Below, one piece after another: positions 55,772-64,000 of a stretch of 64,000 bases of DNA. The notes under the pieces were generated by a model that was not told where the DNA came from, searched no databases, and saw only the letters and a program-made list of their open reading frames with translations. Source of the stretch: Planctomycetota bacterium (lineage in GTDB: Bacteria > Planctomycetota > UBA1135 > UBA2386); assembly GCA_016795295.1 (NCBI GenBank), contig JAEUHP010000205.1:1-64000 (forward strand). Direction: 5' to 3'. Position 1 is the first letter of the stretch. The number at the start of each line of letters is the position of its first letter. The translations under genes were made by a program, and so were the position numbers.

Positions 55772-57007
55772 ATGTCCACCAAGTTCAAGTTCGAGGCCAA
55801 GGATGCGACCGGCAAGGTTGTGCGTGGCTCTGTGGCTGCTGCCAGTCAGGCCGAGGTAGTTGCGGATCTGCGGCGACGCAATCTGACCCCGGTCGACGTT
55901 GCCAAGGCCGGTGGCATCGGCAGTCTGTTCGGGGGCGGCAAGGGCAAGCGCAAAGCCACCAAGTCCTCGGTCCAGAAGGGGGAGCTCGAGGTCTTCACGC
56001 GCCAGTTGGCGACCATGTTGGGGGCGGGCATTCCCATGTTGGAATCGCTCGAGATCCTCGCCGATCAGGCCGAGTCACCGGGGTTCGGGTTCTGCCTGGG
56101 GCGCGTGGTCGAGGACATCCGGGCCGGTTCGGACCTGTCCAAGGCTCTCGAGGCCCATCCCCGGGTGTTCTCCAACATCTACGTCAGCATGATCCGCGCT
56201 GGTGAGGTTTCCGGGCAGCTCGACGCGATCCTGCAGCGTTTGGCCGAGTATCTGGAAGCTGCGGCGCATCTGCGTGCCGAGATCAAGTCGGCGATGACCT
56301 ACCCGGTGATCTCCCTGTTCCTCGTGTTCGGCATCGCAGCGTTCCTGATGATCGGCATCGTGCCCTCGTTCGGGCCGGTGTTCGAGTCCCTCGAAGTCGA
56401 GCTGCCCGGTCTCACGGTGTTCATCATGCAGATCGCCTTCTTCATGAAGGACTACTGGTATCTGCTGTTCGGCGGGTTGTTCGGGGGAATCGTGGCGATT
56501 CGCTATGCCACCCGCACCCCAAAGGGTGCGTTGATCAAAGACCAGTTGATGCTGCGGGTGCCGGTGTTCGGACCGCTGTTCAAAAAGGTGGCTCTGTCAC
56601 GCTTCTCCCGGACGTTCTCGACCTTGGTCAAGAGCGGTGTGCCGATCCTCGGCGCCATGGAGATCGTCTCGGCGACCTCTGGCAACTTGGTCATCAGTGG
56701 CATCGTCGACGCGGCCCGAGACAGTGTCCGCAACGGTGAGAGTCTCTCGGAACCATTCACGCGGTCGACGATCTTCCCGCCCATGGTGACCAAGATGATG
56801 GCCATCGGCGAGCGTTCGGGCGCCTTGGATGCGCTCCTGGAGAAGATCGCAGAATTCTACGATCAGCAGGTCGAGGCGGAGGTCAAGGGTCTGACGTCGA
56901 TGATCGAGCCGATCATGATCGCGGTCATGGGGGTCATCGTCGGCGGCATCGTGCTGGCGGTGTTCCTGCCGATCTTCAAGCTGCAGGAGAAGCTGGCGGG
57001 CGGCTGA
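55772..57007 (+). CDS. pilC: Type IV pilus inner-membrane platform protein PilC (GspF family)
   Basis: Polytopic protein on which PilB and PilT act. The 411-residue sequence has two GspF domains. The first runs from about residue 70 (FTRQLATMLGAGIPMLESLEIL) with membrane helix FLVFGIAAFLMIGIVPSFGP. The second starts near residue 270 (LSRFSRTFSTLVKSGVPILG) with the C-terminal helix IAVMGVIVGGIVLAVFLPIF. The N-terminal 65 residues are the usual cytoplasmic extension. It is cotranscribed with pilTB. Confidence 0.95.
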   Translation: MSTKFKFEAKDATGKVVRGSVAAASQAEVVADLRRRNLTPVDVAKAGGIGSLFGGGKGKRKATKSSVQKGELEVFTRQLATMLGAGIPMLESLEILADQAESPGFGFCLGRVVEDIRAGSDLSKALEAHPRVFSNIYVSMIRAGEVSGQLDAILQRLAEYLEAAAHLRAEIKSAMTYPVISLFLVFGIAAFLMIGIVPSFGPVFESLEVELPGLTVFIMQIAFFMKDYWYLLFGGLFGGIVAIRYATRTPKGALIKDQLMLRVPVFGPLFKKVALSRFSRTFSTLVKSGVPILGAMEIVSATSGNLVISGIVDAARDSVRNGESLSEPFTRSTIFPPMVTKMMAIGERSGALDALLEKIAEFYDQQVEAEVKGLTSMIEPIMIAVMGVIVGGIVLAVFLPIFKLQEKLAGG

Positions 57008-57081
57008 AGTCGGTGCTGCGGACGAACGTGCATGTTCCAACAGATGTTCGGGTGGGAATTCTCGTACTGGGGAGCACAGCT

Positions 57082-57960
57082 GTGAACGAAGCGAAGCGGC
57101 GGGTATGGCTCTACGGCTCTGGCTTGGCGATCGTCGGCGGCTTGCTCGGCAGCTGGTGGATGCAGCGCAGCGATGCCGATGCGATCACCTTGTTGTCGAG
57201 TGCTGACGTGCAGTTGCGCATGGCCTATGCCATGCCCTTGGCGGATCGGGAGGGTCGCGTGTTGCCTGCGCGAGCCGAGCTGATCGCTGCCGCAGAGCAG
57301 AACCTGGCAACGGTCGATCGGATGACTCCGGGCATGGCTTGCACTGCCGAGTTCCGCGGCTTTGCCCACATGCTCCGAGGGGAGTGTGCAGCGGCAGCTG
57401 CCGCCTACCGAACGGCCCGCACCTGTGCCGATTGCACCGCCGAGCAGAGGGACGTGCTGGTCTTCAACGAGGCGCGCATGCTGGCCAAGGCTGGTCGCGG
57501 CACCGAGGCGTTGGCGGTGTTCGCCGCGAACGCCGAGCCGCTGGACGAACGCTACGGGCCGCAACGGCGGATCGAGGAGATCGGTATTCTCTGCGACCTT
57601 GGGCGCAAGGACGAGGCGCAGGCACGGCTCGAGGCGATCTTGAGTGAGTCGTCTCTGGATGCCTTGGCAAGGCTGCAGGGCGCACAGCTGTGCGAACGGA
57701 TCGGGCAGCTCCTGGCTGCTCAGGCGAACTACCAGGCGGTTGCCGAACAAGTGCCGATCGCCAACTACCATCTCGCGCGCCTAAAGTTGGCGTCGGGAGA
57801 TGTCGATACGGCATTCGTGCTGTTGGAGCGCGCGGCTTCTGCAGCTCCTGCCGAGGTGAGACGCCTGCTCCAAGAAGAGCCGAGCGTCTGGCAGGTGGCT
57901 GCGGCAGATGCTCGGTTTCAGGAGTACTTGCCTCTGCGTGCGGCGACCCCTGGTCGCTGA
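57082..57960 (+). CDS. Membrane-anchored TPR protein in the pilus operon
   Basis: A 292-residue protein with one N-terminal membrane segment (LYGSGLAIVGGLLGSWWM) and a helical periplasmic domain with tetratricopeptide-type repeats (ALAVFAANAEPLDERYG; RIEEIGILCDLGRKDEAQAR). GTG 57082 is preferred because GGGGAG lies seven bases upstream and the signal-anchor then starts properly; a GTG at 57013 is the alternative. Between pilC and pilA it may be a PilW/PilF-like assembly partner, but it has no lipobox and the similarity is generic, so this is context only. Confidence 0.75.
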   Translation: MNEAKRRVWLYGSGLAIVGGLLGSWWMQRSDADAITLLSSADVQLRMAYAMPLADREGRVLPARAELIAAAEQNLATVDRMTPGMACTAEFRGFAHMLRGECAAAAAAYRTARTCADCTAEQRDVLVFNEARMLAKAGRGTEALAVFAANAEPLDERYGPQRRIEEIGILCDLGRKDEAQARLEAILSESSLDALARLQGAQLCERIGQLLAAQANYQAVAEQVPIANYHLARLKLASGDVDTAFVLLERAASAAPAEVRRLLQEEPSVWQVAAADARFQEYLPLRAATPGR

Positions 57961-57996
57961 CCGCGGCGGCAGCGAACGGAAGAGAGAGAGACGGTG

Positions 57997-58017
57997 CACC
58001 GACCGGGTAGGTCGGTG
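57997..58017 (+). promoter_or_regulatory. Hairpin in the pilA leader
   Basis: CACCGACC pairs with GGTCGGTG around a GGGTA loop, ending 30 bases before the pilA ATG. No T tract follows. It could stabilise the abundant pilin mRNA or separate it from the pilTBC transcript. Confidence 0.5.
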
Positions 58018-58047
58018 TCGTCGGAACAGTCAGGGAGAAAACCACCA

Positions 58048-58734
58048 ATGTCCAAGCGGGAACAGGGCTTCACACTCATCGAATTGATGATCGTTGTTGC
58101 GATCATCGCCATCATCGCGTCGATCGCGATTCCGAACCTCCTCGCCGCGCGTCTGAGCGCGAACGAGTCGGCGGCCATCGCCACGTTGAAGAACATCTCT
58201 TCGGGTCAGGCTCAGTGCCAGGCCTCGGGCGTGATCGACGTGAACAACAACGGCCAGGGCGAATACGGTTTCTTCGGCGAGCTCTCGGGCCGCACCGTCG
58301 TCCGTGCCGGCACGCAGCGGATCACCCCGTCGGTGCTCTCGACGGCATTCGGCAACATCGCCGCCGCGCGCGTCCTGCGCTCCGGCTACCTGTTCCAGAT
58401 GTATCTGCCCGACACCAACGCGGCGGGTATCGCCGAGCAGGCCACGGGTGGTGACGCGGCGAACGCTGGCGGCGTCGACCCGAGCCAGGCGGAGACTCTG
58501 TGGGCCTGCTACGCATGGCCGCAGGTGCAGGGCAGCAGCGGCAAGCGCACGTTCTTCGTGAACCAGAGCGGTGACGTGCTGGCCACCAACGGTGCGGTCC
58601 TCGCCTACAACGGCGCGACCACCGCCCCGGCGTTCTCGGCTGCCTACATCGCCGGTGCGTCGGCGCGCATGACGGTGGGCACGGCTGCGAACACCGTGGC
58701 CCAGGACGGCAACACCTGGGTCGTCGTGCAGTGA
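58048..58734 (+). CDS. pilA: Type IV major pilin (prepilin with class III signal)
   Basis: Structural subunit of the pilus. The 228-residue prepilin has the leader MSKREQG and cleavage before Phe8, with Glu at mature position 5 (FTLIELMIVVAIIAIIASIA), the target of the prepilin peptidase at 48599. The globular domain is longer than in many pilins and contains few cysteines; it includes YGFFGELSGRTVVRAGT, LWACYAWPQVQG and the end NTWVVVQ. AGGGAG lies ten bases before the ATG. A strong Rho-independent terminator follows. Proximity to a glycosyltransferase trio suggests the pilin may be glycosylated. Confidence 0.95.
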   Translation: MSKREQGFTLIELMIVVAIIAIIASIAIPNLLAARLSANESAAIATLKNISSGQAQCQASGVIDVNNNGQGEYGFFGELSGRTVVRAGTQRITPSVLSTAFGNIAAARVLRSGYLFQMYLPDTNAAGIAEQATGGDAANAGGVDPSQAETLWACYAWPQVQGSSGKRTFFVNQSGDVLATNGAVLAYNGATTAPAFSAAYIAGASARMTVGTAANTVAQDGNTWVVVQ

Positions 58735-58741
58735 GGCACGG

Positions 58742-58821
58742 CCCCGGGCTGCATCCGGGGAAGTTCGGTTGCCATGCGAACCCGGTCAGGCTCGGTGCCT
58801 GGCCGGGTTCGCGCGCTTTTT
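58742..58821 (+). terminator. Rho-independent terminator of pilA
   Basis: The main stem GCGAACCCGGTCAGGC/GCCTGGCCGGGTTCGC (58776-58791 with 58797-58812, 16 pairs with one T-G) has a five-base loop, followed by TTTTT at 58817-58821. A smaller CCCCGG/CCGGGG stem precedes it at 58742-58760. This is the clearest intrinsic terminator in the window. Confidence 0.88.
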
Positions 58822-58871
58822 GCCCGTCTTGGCTCCATTTCCGTCCGCCAGGACGCCGATAGCAGCGGACG

Positions 58872-59957
58872 ATGGCGGCGCAACTGCAGCAGGCGGAGCT
58901 CGTGTCCGATCCCGTGCCTCTGGCTCGACTGATGGCGTCCGGAGAGCGTCCGGGTGGGGCCGCGGGGGCGGTCCTGGCGCCGGCCGAGCGACTGGTGAAA
59001 GTAGTTGCGTCCCGGACCAGCGGGGAGCTGCGTGGCGAGGGAAGTGCCACGATCCCAGCGCCTGCGAGTCGACGTCGGGTACGCCACTTGTCCGTCGTGA
59101 TGCCAGCGCGGAACGAAACGCTCAACCTGCCGGCGCTGTTGGCGGAACTCGACGGGGTGCTCCGCGAGGTGCCCCTGGAGCGATGCGAAGTGATCGTGGT
59201 CGACGACGGCTCGACCGACGACACGGCGGCCTTGGCGTCGGCACACGGGGCCAGGGTGGTGTCCCACGCCGAGAGTCTGGGCAATGGTGCGGCGGTCAAG
59301 CGCGGTATCCGCGAAGCTCGCGGTGAATGGATTCTGCTGCTCGATGCCGACGGGCAACACCCGCCTGGGGAACTGCGGGCCATGCTCGACCTGGCCGAGC
59401 GCTATGACATGGTGGTGGGTTCGCGAGGTGGTACGGGGGGCAGCCTGCACCGCAATCTGGCGAATCGCATCTACAGTCGCTTCGCCAGCTATGTGTCGGG
59501 CCGCCACATCCCCGATCTGACCAGTGGCTTCCGTCTGCTCCGCGCCGACGTGGCCAAGGACCTGGTGTGGTTGCTGCCCAACACGTTCAGCTATCCGACC
59601 ACGATCACCATGTCGATGCTCCGCGGGGGTTGGTCGGTCGGCTTTCATCCGTTCCAGGTTCGCCAGCGACGCGGCAAGAGCCACGTCCGTCTGTTTGCCG
59701 ACGGCAGCCGGTTCTTCATGATCATTCTGCGCATCGCGACCATGTTCGCGCCGTTGCGGGTGTTCTTGCCGGTGTCCTTGGCCACCGCCGCCGCCGGCGT
59801 CGCATGGTACGCCTACACTTGGTGGACCACCGGTCGCTTCACCAACATGGCCGTGATGTTGTTGAGCCAGGCGACCTTGCTGTTCGCCCTCGGCTTGATC
59901 GCCGAGCAGGTGGCGGCCTTGCGCTTTCAGAACCTGGCGCGTGACGAGCAGCGATGA
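58872..59957 (+). CDS. GT2 glycosyltransferase, polyprenyl-phosphate-sugar synthase type
   Basis: A 361-residue GT-A enzyme related to dolichol-phosphate mannose synthase. After a 70-residue variable N-terminus, the catalytic domain shows LSVVMPARNETLNLPALL, VIVVDDGSTDDT, the metal-binding DADGQH, and GSRGGTGGSLHRNLANRIYS. SGFRLLR and KSHVRLFADG follow, then two C-terminal membrane helices. Such enzymes move a sugar from a nucleotide donor to undecaprenyl or dolichyl phosphate, making a donor for GT-C transferases. It overlaps the next gene by four bases (ATGA) and lies just after the pilA terminator. Which sugar is used cannot be read from sequence. Confidence 0.88.
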   Translation: MAAQLQQAELVSDPVPLARLMASGERPGGAAGAVLAPAERLVKVVASRTSGELRGEGSATIPAPASRRRVRHLSVVMPARNETLNLPALLAELDGVLREVPLERCEVIVVDDGSTDDTAALASAHGARVVSHAESLGNGAAVKRGIREARGEWILLLDADGQHPPGELRAMLDLAERYDMVVGSRGGTGGSLHRNLANRIYSRFASYVSGRHIPDLTSGFRLLRADVAKDLVWLLPNTFSYPTTITMSMLRGGWSVGFHPFQVRQRRGKSHVRLFADGSRFFMIILRIATMFAPLRVFLPVSLATAAAGVAWYAYTWWTTGRFTNMAVMLLSQATLLFALGLIAEQVAALRFQNLARDEQR

Positions 59958-61108
59958 ACGGGGGCGGGGAAGCGGTCTGGTTCGTTGGCGCGTGGGACGA
60001 AGGCCCTGGGTACCCGCGCACCACTGCACTGCGCGAAGGCCTGCGCAGCATCGGCGTCCCGGTGCGCGAGTGCAGAGTGCCTGGCCTGGGCACCAGCAAG
60101 CAGGCGCTGTTGCGGCGCCCCTGGCGTTGGCCCGGGGCTGTGCTGCACCAGCGGCGGCAGCGGCGAGCCCTGCGCACGTCGCTCCAGGCCGCGCTCGCGG
60201 CCGAGCGGCCGCGCTGCGTGGTGGTGCCCTACCCTGGTCACGCCGTGGTCGGTGAGGTGGCGGAACTCGTGGACGCGCCGGTGGTGCTCGATCTGTTCCT
60301 GTCGGCTTACGACACGGTGGTCGAGGACCGTCGGGTGGTGGCGCCGGGTTCTCTGATTGCGCATTGGCTGCAGCAGGTCGACACGGCCGCGTGCCGCGCC
60401 GCTGATCTGGTCCTGCTCGACACGCCACCCCACGCCGCCTACGTCGCTGCACTCACCGAGCTGTCCAGCGAACACTTTGCCTGGCTGCCACTGGCCGACC
60501 CGGATGCCCCCGCACTACCGGCACCGCCCCCGGCGCCGAGCCAGGGTCGGCTGCGTCTCTTGTTCTTTGGCACCGGGGTGCCCTTGCACGGACTCACCAC
60601 GCTGATCGACGCCGTGGCCGAGTGCTCTGAGGTCGACTTCGAGCTGGTCGGCGGCACCGCGCAGGAGCGCGCTCACGCGGCAGCGCGGTTGCCAGGACGG
60701 CTCGTCCTGCAAGCGCCGTTTCTGCCGCCGGCCGCCCTGCGCGAACGCATCGCCGCGGCCGACTTGGTTGCGGGGGTGTTCGGCACCAGCGGCAAGGCGC
60801 AGCGGGTGGTGCCCTGGAAGGTGGTGCATGCACTGGCTTCGGGGCGCCCGGTGGTGACCGGGGCCACGCCCGCCGTGCTCGGCTGGCTGGATGGTTGCGC
60901 GGCCGTGGTCACGGTGCCCCCTGGGGATCCTGTGGCGCTGGCTGCGGCTCTGCGGCAACTCGCTGCGGAGCCGGGGCGCCTCCTGGCGGCCGCCGCCGCG
61001 GCGCGGCCGGCCTACGAACGCCACTTTGCGGTCGCTCGCTGCGGGGAACGTTGGCGCGGCATCCTGGCGCGCGCCGAAGCAGCTGCAGGCCGGAGGGGAC
61101 GGCGATGA
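59954..61108 (+). CDS. GT4-like glycosyltransferase
   Basis: A 384-residue protein with the two-domain GT-B outline: an N-terminal acceptor domain (FVGAWDEGPGYPRTTALREGL) and a C-terminal donor-binding domain with RLRLLFFGTGVPLHGLTTL, FELVGGTAQ, RIAAADLVAGVFGTSGKAQRV and VPWKVVHALASGRPVVTG. The last contains the family's usual helix but lacks a clear EX7E motif. It is coupled to both neighbours by ATGA overlaps, so the three proteins are made together. Substrates are unknown; it probably extends or starts the same glycan as the flanking enzymes. Confidence 0.82.
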   Translation: MNGGGEAVWFVGAWDEGPGYPRTTALREGLRSIGVPVRECRVPGLGTSKQALLRRPWRWPGAVLHQRRQRRALRTSLQAALAAERPRCVVVPYPGHAVVGEVAELVDAPVVLDLFLSAYDTVVEDRRVVAPGSLIAHWLQQVDTAACRAADLVLLDTPPHAAYVAALTELSSEHFAWLPLADPDAPALPAPPPAPSQGRLRLLFFGTGVPLHGLTTLIDAVAECSEVDFELVGGTAQERAHAAARLPGRLVLQAPFLPPAALRERIAAADLVAGVFGTSGKAQRVVPWKVVHALASGRPVVTGATPAVLGWLDGCAAVVTVPPGDPVALAAALRQLAAEPGRLLAAAAAARPAYERHFAVARCGERWRGILARAEAAAGRRGRR

Positions 61109-62985
61109 CGGCCGGTGCGTCGGTGGGGCTGCGACAGCGTCTGGCCAGCAGCCGTGTCCAGGGAGCGTGGCTCGCGGCTCTCTGTGCGGTGCTCGCCTAC
61201 ACCGCGGCGCTCGCAGGGGAGTGCGTGTTCGACGACGTGCACACGGTGCTCGCGAATCCGGCGCTCCAAGAGCCGGTCGATTGGTGGCGGTTGTGCACCG
61301 ATCCGACGGCCTTCAGTGGCAGCGCCGCGCGCATGTATCGCCCGACCGTGGTCGTGAGTCTGGCGGCGAACGCTTGGTTCGGTGCGGCCGTGCCCGCTTG
61401 GAAGCTCGGCAATGTGTTGTTGCATGCGGCCGTGGCTTGGACGCTCGTGTTCTGGTTGTGCCGGTGGCACGCCCCGCGCCGCGCTGCCGCGGCCGCGGGG
61501 GTGTTGTTCGCCGTGCACCCTCTGTGCAGCGAGAACGTCAATCTGGTGTCGGCGCGCAGCGAGATCCTGCTGGTGTGGTTCGCGCTCTTGGCGCTGCTCG
61601 CCCACCGCGCGGCACTGCGTGGCCGCTGGTGCCTCGGCACCCTCGGCACCGCGCTGGCCACCGCCGGCGCTTGTGGCAGCAAGGAGACTGGCGCACTGCT
61701 GCCAGTGTTGTTCGTCTGGCAGAGTTGGCTCGCCTGCCGGAGCGCCGCGGATCGGCGCACCCTGGTGCGCGGTGTGGCGGCGGCGGTGCCTGCCGTCTGC
61801 GTGGTGGCTGGATACCTGTGGCTCCGCCACCACCTGCTGGGCCAAGCCACTGCGGAGCTGATCGGCCGGGTCGGCAGCGATCCCGCGAGTGGCCACGGCC
61901 GTACCCTGCTGGTGCAACTGGCCACCATGGGCACTTTGTTGCCGAAGGCCCTGCTGCAGATCGTCTGGCCGTCCGGACTCACCATCGATCCCGAGGTTGC
62001 CTACCGAACCAGCATCTTCGAGCCTGCAGTGTGGGTCGGTTGGTGCTCCGTGTCGGGGTTGGCCGTGGCTGGTCTGCTGCCCGGCCGTGGGGTGTGCCTG
62101 CGCCGGCTCGGCGTGGCATTCGCCGGAGTGCTGGCGCTGCCCTGGATCGTGGTACCGCTCAACATGCCGCTCGCGGAGCACCGGCTGTATGGGCCGGCTC
62201 TGGGCGTGCTGGTGGCGCTGCTGCCGTGGGGCGTTCGGCTGGCCCGCGCCTGGCCGCGTCGGTGGGCGCTGCAGCCGCGCCACGGGGTCATGGTCCTCGG
62301 TTGCTGCGGCTTGGTCGCCAGCACCGCGCGCAGCCTCGACTACCGCGACGAACGGCACCTGTGGCGAACCGTGCTCGCCGAGCGGCCGACCGCGTGGCGG
62401 GCCTGGTGGGGGCTTGGTGCCGCCGAGTTGCGTGCCGGCCAAGTGGAGGCCGCGGTCCCGGCGCTGCAGCAGGCCCACAACCTGTACCCCGAGCACTACG
62501 ACGTGCTGCGCAACTACGTCGAAGCGCTGGTTTGGCTGCCGCTCGAACAGCAGCGGCCGTTCGCGGCCGTGGTGGCGGCCGAACGCTTCGCCGCAGCCGG
62601 TCCGCGGGATCCATGGGCGCGTACGCTGCTCGCCGAGGCACAGATTCAGGTCGCCCGTGCCACTGGTTCGGCCGATTGGTCGAACGTCGCGGAGCGCACC
62701 GCGTTGTCGTGTCTCGAGATCGCTCCGGCGAAGGCCCTGGTCTACCGCACCGCGGCGGCGGCTTGCCGGGTGCGTGGGGACTTCGCGGCTGCGTTGGCCC
62801 ACCTGGACCAGAGTCTCGCGCGCGGGCTGGCCGCGGTGGCGGTGCGCGTCGACCGCGCGGCGGTGTTGCGCGATCTGGGCCGCATTCGCGACGCCGATCG
62901 CGAACTGCAACGGGCGCAGATGCAGGCGCCCGGGGATCCGATGGTGTTGCACGCCCTGCAGCAGGCCGCGCGCCCGATGCGCTGA
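61105..62985 (+). CDS. TMTC-like GT-C membrane transferase with TPR domain
   Basis: A 626-residue protein. Residues about 20-420 form a polytopic membrane domain. The first external loop carries the acidic pair in ECVFDDVHTVLANPAL (Asp43-Asp44), followed by YRPTVVVSLAANAWFG, KLGNVLLHAAVAW, FAVHPLCSENVNLVSARSE and GSKETGALLP. These landmarks are those of the TMTC/ArnT-type lipid-linked sugar transferases. The C-terminal 200 residues are TPR repeats (AAVPALQQAHNLYPEHYDVL; AALAHLDQSLARGLA), as in TMTC O-mannosyltransferases. It overlaps the GT4-like gene by four bases and is the likely final enzyme placing the sugar on exported proteins. The acceptor is unproven. Confidence 0.82.
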   Translation: MTAGASVGLRQRLASSRVQGAWLAALCAVLAYTAALAGECVFDDVHTVLANPALQEPVDWWRLCTDPTAFSGSAARMYRPTVVVSLAANAWFGAAVPAWKLGNVLLHAAVAWTLVFWLCRWHAPRRAAAAAGVLFAVHPLCSENVNLVSARSEILLVWFALLALLAHRAALRGRWCLGTLGTALATAGACGSKETGALLPVLFVWQSWLACRSAADRRTLVRGVAAAVPAVCVVAGYLWLRHHLLGQATAELIGRVGSDPASGHGRTLLVQLATMGTLLPKALLQIVWPSGLTIDPEVAYRTSIFEPAVWVGWCSVSGLAVAGLLPGRGVCLRRLGVAFAGVLALPWIVVPLNMPLAEHRLYGPALGVLVALLPWGVRLARAWPRRWALQPRHGVMVLGCCGLVASTARSLDYRDERHLWRTVLAERPTAWRAWWGLGAAELRAGQVEAAVPALQQAHNLYPEHYDVLRNYVEALVWLPLEQQRPFAAVVAAERFAAAGPRDPWARTLLAEAQIQVARATGSADWSNVAERTALSCLEIAPAKALVYRTAAAACRVRGDFAAALAHLDQSLARGLAAVAVRVDRAAVLRDLGRIRDADRELQRAQMQAPGDPMVLHALQQAARPMR

Positions 62986-63006
62986 GCGGATCTGCAGCGG
63001 CGCGCT

Positions 63007-63753
63007 TCAGCCGAACAGTCGCACCGCGTTGGTGAACGTGAGTTCGGCTGCGTCGTGCCAGCTCAGGCCGCGCACCTCGGCCAGGGTCGACAGCGTGTGC
63101 AGCACGAAGGCCGGTTCATTGCGTTTGCCGCGCTGCGGTTGCGGCGCGAGGAACGGCGCGTCGGTTTCGACCAGGACGGCGGCGGCCGGGGCGAAAGCCG
63201 CCGCGTCCCGCAGTGCCTGGTTCTTCGGGTAGGTGAGGGGCCCGGCGAACGAGAGCAACAGGCCCAGGTCGAGGGCTGTGCGCGCTTCGGGAATGCCGCC
63301 AGCGAAGCAGTGCATGACACCCCGCACCGGTGCGTGGCCGCGCAGCAGGGCGAACAGCGGCGCGAAGGCGTCGCGGCAGTGCAGCACCACCGGCAGGTTC
63401 AGTTCGCGGGCGAGCTCGAGGTGCGCGTGCAGGGCGGCTTCCTGTTCGGCCAGTGGCGTCCGGTCGCGGAAACAATCGAGGCCGGTCTCGCCGATCGCGG
63501 CGCAGCCGGGGCGACGTGCCAGGTTGGCGATGGTGGGCCACTCGGCGGCGAAGCGGGTTGCGTCGTTGGGGTGCAGGCCGGCGCTCCAGCGCACCCCGGG
63601 CAAGTGGGCCAGCTCGCTGGCGCGGGTGCTGTTCGCCGCATCGGTGCCGACGCACAGCATCGCCGTCACTCCGGCGGCGACCGCACGACGGTGCTCCTCG
63701 ACCGGATCCTGGCCGTCGTAGCCGAGATGGCAGTGCGTGTCGTAAGCGCGCAT
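63007..63753 (-). CDS. tatD: TatD-family metal-dependent hydrolase/DNase
   Basis: TIM-barrel metallohydrolase of 248 residues; family members show 3'-5' DNase activity. Metal ligands are visible: THCHLG (His7, His9), the Glu in AIGETGLD, His in VLHCRDA, His in GVMHCFAGG and Asp in LVETDAPFL. It converges on the TMTC-like gene 21 bases away and is divergent from the membrane protein at 63831. Length and motifs are standard for TatD/YcfH proteins; the precise substrate cannot be assigned. Confidence 0.93.
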   Translation of the reverse strand: MRAYDTHCHLGYDGQDPVEEHRRAVAAGVTAMLCVGTDAANSTRASELAHLPGVRWSAGLHPNDATRFAAEWPTIANLARRPGCAAIGETGLDCFRDRTPLAEQEAALHAHLELARELNLPVVLHCRDAFAPLFALLRGHAPVRGVMHCFAGGIPEARTALDLGLLLSFAGPLTYPKNQALRDAAAFAPAAAVLVETDAPFLAPQPQRGKRNEPAFVLHTLSTLAEVRGLSWHDAAELTFTNAVRLFG

Positions 63754-63830
63754 CGGCGAACTCTACGGCTGGGCCACCGCGAACGCGATCCTGGCTTGCA
63801 GGCGAGCAGGCGTTCCGGCACGCTCGCTCC

Positions 63831-64000
63831 ATGCCTTCTGCCTCCACGCCGGTGCCGGTGCCGTCCGAGCGGTTGCGCCCCGCCGTGGTGTGGTGGTGGT
63901 GGTGCACCGAAGGGGTCGTGGCGATGGTCATGGTGGGGCTCGCGTTCTGGCTCTTGCGGCCGTGGCTGGCCGAGCACTGGTCGGCCTGGTCGCCCGGCCT
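63831..64000 (+). CDS. N-terminus of a membrane protein (3' truncated by window)
   Basis: The frame from ATG 63831 stays open to the window end and encodes MPSASTPVPVPSERLRP, a tryptophan run (VVWWWWC) and a hydrophobic segment VVAMVMVGLAFWLL. The RLRPxxV...W start before a membrane helix resembles YdbS-type bacterial PH-domain proteins, but 56 residues are too few to be sure. It is divergent from tatD with about 80 bases between them. Confidence 0.55.
   Translation, partial: MPSASTPVPVPSERLRPAVVWWWWCTEGVVAMVMVGLAFWLLRPWLAEHWSAWSPG

Overview
The window is GC-rich and tightly packed. It looks like chromosome from a Gram-negative bacterium, most likely a planctomycete. Evidence: EF-Tu carries a GKTTTT P-loop tail and a VRDATxxVTI switch I, which I recall from planctomycetes; SecE has two extra membrane segments; there are many LxxC lipoproteins, an OmpA-type lipoprotein and a type IV pilus. 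The phylum call is from memory of family features, not from a tree.

Layout. (1) 1-13.7 kb is housekeeping and signalling: valS (minus strand), a PAS/HWE-type histidine kinase coupled to a REC-PAS-kinase-REC hybrid, a TPR lipoprotein, a secreted protein of unknown role, a trans-sulfuration PLP enzyme, a MutS2 lacking the Smr nuclease domain, and a stand-alone receiver protein. (2) 13.7-29.2 kb is the ancient translation/transcription block tRNA-Thr, Tyr, Gly, Thr, tuf, tRNA-Trp, secE, nusG, rplK, rplA, rplJ, rplL, rpoB, rpoC, rpsL, rpsG. fusA does not follow rpsG. (3) 29.6-34.3 kb holds a PDZ membrane protein with a GspC-like outline, coaX, a shortened MnmE-like GTPase, and pyrB fused to a PyrI-type zinc domain.

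(4) 34.7-48.4 kb is the most unusual stretch: four consecutive, mostly very large lipoprotein genes. They form two alternating families, A1-B1-A2-B2, apparently a duplicated two-gene module. A proteins share a DVYxYQ start and a DVEQxYW core. B proteins share two Ig-like domains and a G-x-F-x-F...AGTL shell; B1 also has a huge glycine-rich insert and a G9 tract just after its lipid-modified cysteine. (5) 48.6-58.8 kb holds prepilin peptidase, an OmpA-like lipoprotein, an EF-G-like paralogue with altered GTPase motifs, pilT, pilB, pilC, a membrane-anchored TPR protein and the major pilin, closed by a strong terminator. (6) 58.9-63.0 kb is a translationally coupled trio: a polyprenyl-phosphate-sugar synthase-like GT2, a GT4-like enzyme and a TMTC-like GT-C/TPR transferase. 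Together they form a plausible O-glycosylation cassette for the pilin or the lipoproteins. tatD and the start of a membrane protein end the window.

A recurring oddity is short tandem repeats (13-18 bp units, 2-4 copies) at gene boundaries. Two arrays (ends of valS and rpsG) duplicate the last codons plus the stop; unit lengths of 16 and 17 bp put a stop codon in all three frames. Many very long antisense open frames are composition artefacts and are not annotated.
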